Shown here piece by piece: positions 34,193 through 38,882 of a stretch of DNA of 38,882 nt; position 1 is the first letter of the stretch, and the number at the start of each line of letters is the position of its first letter. The stretch is from assembly GCA_003278895.1 (NCBI GenBank), contig QCCO01000010.1:1-38882 (forward strand), given 5' to 3'. The position numbers and the translations under genes are program-made. The DNA comes from Prochlorococcus sp. AG-347-L19 (GTDB lineage Bacteria > Cyanobacteriota > Cyanobacteriia > PCC-6307 > Cyanobiaceae). The notes beneath the pieces were generated by a model. It did not search any database. It was not told the DNA's origin and saw nothing but the letters and a program-made list of their open reading frames with translations.

Positions 34193-35323
34193 TTGACAAA
34201 GATACTTATTCCTTCCGAAACAAGCTCTGGTGAAAGGAGAGTTTCAGCTACACCAGATGCGGTAAAGAAATTAAAAAGCCTTGGATGTGATGTTTATATT
34301 GAAAGTTCAGCAGGGAAATTATCAGGATTTAGTGACTTATCATATGAAAAATCGGGCGGAAAAATAATTAACAACTTAGATCAAAAAATTTGGGGTGAAG
34401 CTGACTTAGTATTTTGTGTTCAAACTCCATCAGAGGATAATTTAACTAAGTTAAAGAAAGGCGCTGTTCTTCTTGGTCTTCTTAACCCATATGGTAATAA
34501 GGAGCTTCTAAGGATTATAAATAGTAATAAGATTTCAGCTTTATCACTAGAGTTGCTTCCGCGGATTAGTAGAGCTCAATCTTCTGATGTTCTTTCTTCA
34601 CAGGCCAATATTGCTGGATATAAAGCAGTTCTTTTGGCTGCAAGTGAGTTAGATAGATATTTCCCAATGCTTATGACTGCAGCTGGGACAGTTCAACCTG
34701 CCAAAGTAGTAGTTCTTGGTGGAGGCGTTGCAGGATTGCAGGCAGTTGCGACAGCAAAAAGACTTGGAGCAATAGTATTTGTATCTGATATTAGACCTGC
34801 TGTTAAAGAACAAGTAGAGTCCCTCGGAGCAAGATTTATAGAACTTCCTGAAGTTGAGGAAAAGCCTGGAGAGGCAGGAGGTTATGCAAAAGCTGTAACA
34901 CCCGAATTCCTCTCAAAACAGAAGGCAACTTTAACTAAATATTTATCTGAAGCTGATGTTGCTATATGTACTGCGCAAGTTTTAGGTAAAAAGGCCCCTG
35001 TTTTAATAGACTCACCCATGATTAAAAAAATGCGGCCTGGAGCAGTAGTTATTGATTTAGCAGTTTCTCAGGGAGGGAACTGCGAAGGAACAAAATCAAA
35101 TGAAACCACTATAAAAGATGGGGTAAAACTTATAGGAGCGGGGGAATTACCCTCTTCAGTTCCTTATGATGCAAGTTCACTTTATGCTAAAAACTTAACA
35201 TCCTTGATTACACCATTTATAAAAGATGGTCTAATTAAATTAGATAAAGAGGATGAACTCATTTCTGGATGTTTATTAAGCGATGAAGGAGTTGTTCTTC
35301 AAAATAAAGTTTTTGAAAATTGA
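34193..35323 (+). CDS. pntAA: NAD(P) transhydrogenase alpha subunit, part 1 (soluble, NAD-binding)
   Basis: This 376-residue domain I of the proton-translocating transhydrogenase binds NAD(H). The start MTKILIPSETSSGERRVSATPDAV is typical, the nucleotide site VVVLGGGVAGLQAVATAKRLGA is at about residue 170, and the mobile-loop/interface RAQSSDVLSSQANIAGYKAV is intact. It starts at TTG (34193). First gene of a three-gene operon, 12 bases before pntAB. Confidence 0.95.
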   Translation: MTKILIPSETSSGERRVSATPDAVKKLKSLGCDVYIESSAGKLSGFSDLSYEKSGGKIINNLDQKIWGEADLVFCVQTPSEDNLTKLKKGAVLLGLLNPYGNKELLRIINSNKISALSLELLPRISRAQSSDVLSSQANIAGYKAVLLAASELDRYFPMLMTAAGTVQPAKVVVLGGGVAGLQAVATAKRLGAIVFVSDIRPAVKEQVESLGARFIELPEVEEKPGEAGGYAKAVTPEFLSKQKATLTKYLSEADVAICTAQVLGKKAPVLIDSPMIKKMRPGAVVIDLAVSQGGNCEGTKSNETTIKDGVKLIGAGELPSSVPYDASSLYAKNLTSLITPFIKDGLIKLDKEDELISGCLLSDEGVVLQNKVFEN

Positions 35324-35335
35324 GGTTTTAAAATT

Positions 35336-35629
35336 ATGTCTTTTATAAGTCTTCTTTGGGTTCTTTTACTTGGTAGTTTATTAGGCCTCGAGTTAATTGG
35401 AAAAGTTCCTCCAACTCTTCACACACCTCTAATGAGTGGAGCAAATGCAATTTCGGGAATAACAATGCTTGCCGCGTTGACTTTAATTGTAAAAGCAGAA
35501 GGTAACGTACCACTTTTAATCATTGGTTCAGTTTCTCTTGGATTTGCTCTTTTCAACGTTGTAGGCGGTTTCTTTGTAACTGATCGAATGCTCGCGATGT
35601 TTAGTCGTAAACCATCAAATAAGAAGTAA
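35336..35629 (+). CDS. pntAB: NAD(P) transhydrogenase alpha subunit, part 2 (membrane)
   Basis: This 97-residue membrane part of the split alpha subunit has three to four helices. The LHTPLMSGANAISGI and LGFALFNVVGGFFVTDRML signatures are present. It forms the proton channel together with PntB. Spacing of 12 and 8 bases to its neighbours fits one operon. Confidence 0.95.
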   Translation: MSFISLLWVLLLGSLLGLELIGKVPPTLHTPLMSGANAISGITMLAALTLIVKAEGNVPLLIIGSVSLGFALFNVVGGFFVTDRMLAMFSRKPSNKK

Positions 35630-35637
35630 TTTTTAAA

Positions 35638-37077
35638 ATGAATCTACCTGTAATCATTAAATTCGTTATTGACCTTCTAGCAGTACTTTTACTGGCTTTG
35701 GGAATAAAAGGATTGTCAAAAGTAAAATCAGCAAGGGATGCTAATAGATTAGCTGCATTTGCAATGTCGCTATCAGTAGTAGGATTACTTTCTTATTATT
35801 TAGGCACTTCTGGAATTGCTATTCAGTCTTGGATTTGGATAATAATTGGATCAATAATAGGTAGTTTATTCGGAGCAATTCTTGCAAAAAAAGTACCTAT
35901 GACATCCATGCCTGAAACAGTGGCATTGTTCAATGGTTGTGGAGGAATGTCATCCCTTTTGGTTGCCTTAGGAGTAGCTATTTTCCCTATTTCTAATAGT
36001 GTTGAAAATCTTGATTTTTTTAAGTCACTGATTAACGATGTTTCAATATCTGTTTCTATATTTGTTGGGGCCATAACTTTCACAGGTTCAATTGTGGCGA
36101 TGGCAAAGTTACAGGGTTGGTTGTCAACTCCAGGATGGACTCAGAGCAAAGTTAGACATTTTGTAAATATTGTTTTTGCAGTTGCTTCCTTGATAGCCTT
36201 TTTTGATTTGATAAACGGCAATACAAGTTCTATTTGGCTTTTAGTTATAGTTTCTTCTTTATTAGGTATTGGAGTTACTTTGCCAATTGGTGGAGCTGAT
36301 ATGCCAGTCGTTATATCTTTATTAAATAGCTATTCAGGGATTGCAGCAGCAGCAGCAGGTTTCGTTGTAGATAGTCAGCTTTTGATAGTAGCAGGCGCAA
36401 TGGTTGGAGCGGCAGGTCTAATACTTACTCAAGTAATGTGCAAGGGTATGAATCGATCATTGGTCTCAGTTCTTTTTGGAGGATCTTTATCGGCACAAAG
36501 TACAGCCTCTTCTGGCTCAGGAGAATATACAAATATAACTTCTTGCAGTGTTGAAGAATGCGCATTGACTTTAGAGGCAGCAAACAAGGTAATTATTGTT
36601 CCTGGTTATGGTCTGGCAGTAGCTCAAGCTCAACATACTTTAAGGGAAGTGACAAAAAAACTTGAGCAAAATGGTATTGAAGTTGTTTACGCAATTCATC
36701 CTGTAGCAGGAAGGATGCCTGGACATATGAATGTACTTTTAGCAGAAGCAGATGTTCCTTACGAACAACTTAAAGAGATGGACGTTGTAAATCCTGATTT
36801 TCCAGCAACGGATGTTGTTTTAGTTTTAGGAGCAAATGATGTGGTTAATCCTCAAGCTAAAAATGATAGCTCTTCTCCTTTATATGGCATGCCAGTTCTT
36901 GATGTGCAGGAAGCAAGAACGGTATTTGTAATAAAACGTGGTATGAGTGCAGGTTACTCCGGGATAAAAAATGATTTATTTGATCTGCCAAATACCTCAA
37001 TGGTCTTTGGTGATGCAAAAAAAGTACTGAATGATTTGATTGGAGAATTAAAGGATCTTGGAGTTGGGGAGAAATAA
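35638..37077 (+). CDS. pntB: NAD(P) transhydrogenase beta subunit
   Basis: This 479-residue subunit has eight or nine membrane helices followed by the NADPH-binding domain III, with VIIVPGYGLAVAQAQ, HPVAGRMPGHMNVLLAEA, LVLGANDVVNP and KRGMSAGYSGIKNDLF, all canonical. With PntAA/AB it uses the proton gradient to exchange reducing power between NADH and NADPH. The next gene starts inside its 3' end. Confidence 0.97.
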   Translation: MNLPVIIKFVIDLLAVLLLALGIKGLSKVKSARDANRLAAFAMSLSVVGLLSYYLGTSGIAIQSWIWIIIGSIIGSLFGAILAKKVPMTSMPETVALFNGCGGMSSLLVALGVAIFPISNSVENLDFFKSLINDVSISVSIFVGAITFTGSIVAMAKLQGWLSTPGWTQSKVRHFVNIVFAVASLIAFFDLINGNTSSIWLLVIVSSLLGIGVTLPIGGADMPVVISLLNSYSGIAAAAAGFVVDSQLLIVAGAMVGAAGLILTQVMCKGMNRSLVSVLFGGSLSAQSTASSGSGEYTNITSCSVEECALTLEAANKVIIVPGYGLAVAQAQHTLREVTKKLEQNGIEVVYAIHPVAGRMPGHMNVLLAEADVPYEQLKEMDVVNPDFPATDVVLVLGANDVVNPQAKNDSSSPLYGMPVLDVQEARTVFVIKRGMSAGYSGIKNDLFDLPNTSMVFGDAKKVLNDLIGELKDLGVGEK

Positions 37078-38146
37078 TAGTATATCTTTTAGTTTTTCAG
37101 ATTACTTAAAAAATAAGCCATTTCGAGAAGTCTTACCTTGGATAGGTGGCGATTTACAAACTTTGAGAGATACTTTTGTTATTGATTTTGGTAAATCAAA
37201 AAAAAATAAAAAAATATTCTTTCCGATTAATAAAATTCTTTCTAAAAAATTTGAATGTGATTATCTTTTAGGTTTTTTAGAATTACCTGAAAACTTAAAC
37301 TCACTTAGGGGTTTTGTAATTGTTACACATGGTTTAGGGGGCTCAACTAAACGGTTTGGTTTAAGAAGAATATCTAGGAAATTAGCAAATAATGGTTTTG
37401 GAGTTCTTAAATTAAATCTAAGAGGATCTGGATCAGCGAGATATTTAGCTAAAGGAAATTATTGTGCTAGATGCTCCAGTGATGTTATTTCAGCAATTAA
37501 TTATTTTAAAAAATTGATTAATTTAGAGTTCAAAGATCTTATGAAAAGGAATAATAATCTTCCAATTTACGGAGTTGGATTATCTTTAGGCGGAACAATT
37601 CTTTTAAATGCCTGCCTAGATTACGATAAAAACAAAGGAGAAAAACTTTTAGATGGACTTGCTTGCGTGAGCACCCCTTTAGATTTATCTTCATGCAGTC
37701 TCTGTATTGAAAAACCTAGAAATTCTATCTACCAAAAATGGTTACTTCACCGCTTAAAAAATCAGTTATGGGAGGGATTTAATGATGAAGGCAAACTCCT
37801 TGATAACGAGAAATTAAGAATAAAAATTAGAAATTTAAAAAGTATAAGAGAATTTGATCAGAAATTTACAGCTCCTAGTTGGGGATTTAATTCTTTAAAG
37901 GATTATTATATTAAAGCTTCTCCAATATTTAGAATCCAAAACTCAATAAAAAAATTACCTCCCATGCTTTTTATTCATGCCAAGGATGATCCCTGGGTTC
38001 CATATAAGGATACTTTGAATTTAAGAAAAGAATCTATTGATAAATTTACTATTTTAATAACTGAAAAAGGAGGTCATAATGGTTTTCATTCGATTAATGG
38101 CTGCTGGTCAGACGAAGTAGTAAAGAACTGGTTTATGAGTATCTAG
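37064..38146 (+). CDS. YheT-like alpha/beta hydrolase
   Basis: This protein of about 360 residues belongs to the YheT/ABHD1-3 esterase group. It shows FVIVTHGLGGSTKRFGLRRI, LKLNLRGSGSA, the nucleophile elbow GVGLSLGGTIL, LFIHAKDDPWVPY for the acid, and EKGGHNGF for the His. I chose the TTG at 37064, with AAGGA eight bases upstream, over the TTG at 37058. It overlaps pntB by 14 bases, so translation is probably coupled. The natural ester is unknown. Confidence 0.9.
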   Translation: MGRNNSISFSFSDYLKNKPFREVLPWIGGDLQTLRDTFVIDFGKSKKNKKIFFPINKILSKKFECDYLLGFLELPENLNSLRGFVIVTHGLGGSTKRFGLRRISRKLANNGFGVLKLNLRGSGSARYLAKGNYCARCSSDVISAINYFKKLINLEFKDLMKRNNNLPIYGVGLSLGGTILLNACLDYDKNKGEKLLDGLACVSTPLDLSSCSLCIEKPRNSIYQKWLLHRLKNQLWEGFNDEGKLLDNEKLRIKIRNLKSIREFDQKFTAPSWGFNSLKDYYIKASPIFRIQNSIKKLPPMLFIHAKDDPWVPYKDTLNLRKESIDKFTILITEKGGHNGFHSINGCWSDEVVKNWFMSI

Positions 38147-38477
38147 GACTATTTAAAAATGGTGTTTTTTTAAAAATCCATTTTTCTATTGGCTTACCGT
38201 TAATAATATGTGAGGTAAAAATTTCTGAAATTTTTTCTGGAGAAACTTTCTCATACCAAATACCATCAGGCCAAATAAGAAGAATAGGGCCGTTCTTACA
38301 TACCCTTAAACAGTCAACTTTTGATCTTAATAAATGAACGTTTTTTGTAGAGGGATCATTCTCAAATTTTTTTAAAGTCTTTTTCAGACATTCCCATGCT
38401 TTTTGACCTTCATTGCCTTTAAAGCATTTCTGTTTTGTGGGTGTTGCGCATAGTAGAAGATGTTTATTTATATTCAC
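38133..38477 (-). CDS. Thioredoxin-like [2Fe-2S] ferredoxin
   Basis: This 114-residue protein has the thioredoxin-like 2Fe-2S arrangement: Cys10, Cys18, Cys56 and Cys60 (LLLCATPTKQKC ... VDCLRVCKNGPILLIWPDGIWY). Members shuttle electrons; the partner is unknown. It starts at GTG (38477), two bases after the dxr stop, so it is co-transcribed with dxr. Its 3' end overlaps the converging hydrolase gene by 14 bases. Confidence 0.88.
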   Translation of the reverse strand: MNINKHLLLCATPTKQKCFKGNEGQKAWECLKKTLKKFENDPSTKNVHLLRSKVDCLRVCKNGPILLIWPDGIWYEKVSPEKISEIFTSHIINGKPIEKWIFKKTPFLNSPRYS

Positions 38478-38479
38478 TT

Positions 38480-38882
38480 TTATCCAATACTTACGTATTT
38501 TTTCCCTTTTTTAATTTCTTGCTTAACAAAAAGTCTGGCCCAATTGTCTACTTCAAGAATATCCTCCAATTCGGGACTCAAATTCAAATTCTCCATATGT
38601 GATTCACAAGCTTTACTTATAAATGTTGGAATTTCTTGAAAAGAAATTTTTTCTTTGAGGAATTGTTCAACAGCCATTTCATTAGCAGCATTTAATACTG
38701 CAGGCATAGTACCAGAAGATTTTCCTGCAGCATAGGCAAGTCCCATGCATGGATATTTAAACTCGTCTGGCTCTTTAAAAGTTAATTTTCCAATTTCACT
38801 TAGTTTTAATCTTTTCCAATTTGTTTTAAATCTTTCAGGCCAACTCATCGCATATAAAATGGGTAGTTTCATATCTGGCCAT
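38480..38882 (-). CDS. dxr: 1-deoxy-D-xylulose 5-phosphate reductoisomerase, C-terminal part (5' end outside window)
   Basis: The visible 133 codons match the C-terminus of DXR, the second enzyme of the non-mevalonate isoprenoid pathway. [17 protein letters not shown], the family's conserved helix region, is followed by [33 protein letters not shown]. The frame is open to base 38882, so the catalytic N-terminal two thirds lie outside. In photosynthetic cells this pathway supplies chlorophyll and carotenoid side chains. Confidence 0.96.
   Translation of the reverse strand, partial: WPDMKLPILYAMSWPERFKTNWKRLKLSEIGKLTFKEPDEFKYPCMGLAYAAGKSSGTMPAVLNAANEMAVEQFLKEKISFQEIPTFISKACESHMENLNLSPELEDILEVDNWARLFVKQEIKKGKKYVSIG

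Noticed and set aside
1..38882. CRISPR array, insertion sequence or prophage
   Set aside because: No spaced repeats of suitable length, no transposase or integrase, and no phage structural genes were seen.

Overview
The window looks like the chromosome of a high-light-type Prochlorococcus. The evidence is very AT-rich DNA with short intergenic gaps, a Pcb antenna protein, the psbD/psbC pair, Ycf4, Ycf39, PetM, a FutA iron-binding protein, a SomA-type porin, and many short proteins of the kind found in marine picocyanobacteria. GTG and TTG starts are frequent (pcb, futA, maf, psbC, pntAA, the YheT-like hydrolase, the 2Fe-2S protein).

Layout. 1-5.3 kb: end of a chorismate mutase gene, a short SppA peptidase, then a forward run of an EamA transporter and two membrane/cell-surface glycosyltransferases, and a ribbon-helix-helix-like protein. 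5.4-7.7 kb: a leftward run of an AEC permease whose start codon is missing or unusual, an unknown, a SemiSWEET-like transporter and a peroxiredoxin-like protein. 7.9-9.6 kb: flavodoxin (isiB) followed by an IsiA-like Pcb antenna gene, which resembles the iron-stress isiAB arrangement. 9.7-15.2 kb: DUF3386, a methyltransferase, a MIF-like tautomerase, DUF1824, glyQ, a porin and a small secreted protein. 15.3-17.2 kb: an iron(II)/2-oxoglutarate hydroxylase divergent from futA, then tRNA-Ser(CGA).

17.4-21.9 kb is the most accessory-looking part. It holds a tandem pair of small paralogues, a 52-residue protein with a strong ribosome binding site, a rhomboid protease, a Yfr2-like structured RNA, a VTT-like membrane protein, and a 564-residue exported protein of three long repeats whose body is far richer in G+C than its surroundings. 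From 22 kb onward the content is core again: ferredoxin-cobQ, maf, psbDC, ycf4, a cyclophilin-type lipoprotein that seems to start at ATA, ilvH, a hydrolase, petM, ycf39, an IF-1-like gene, an NTRC-type thioredoxin reductase, pntAA-pntAB-pntB, a YheT-like hydrolase, a 2Fe-2S protein and the 3' end of dxr.

Two themes run through the window. The first is iron economy: flavodoxin, IsiA-like Pcb, FutA, the PKHD hydroxylase and ferredoxins. The second is photosystem and redox upkeep: psbDC, ycf4, ycf39, petM, NTRC and transhydrogenase. No CRISPR array, insertion sequence or prophage was seen.
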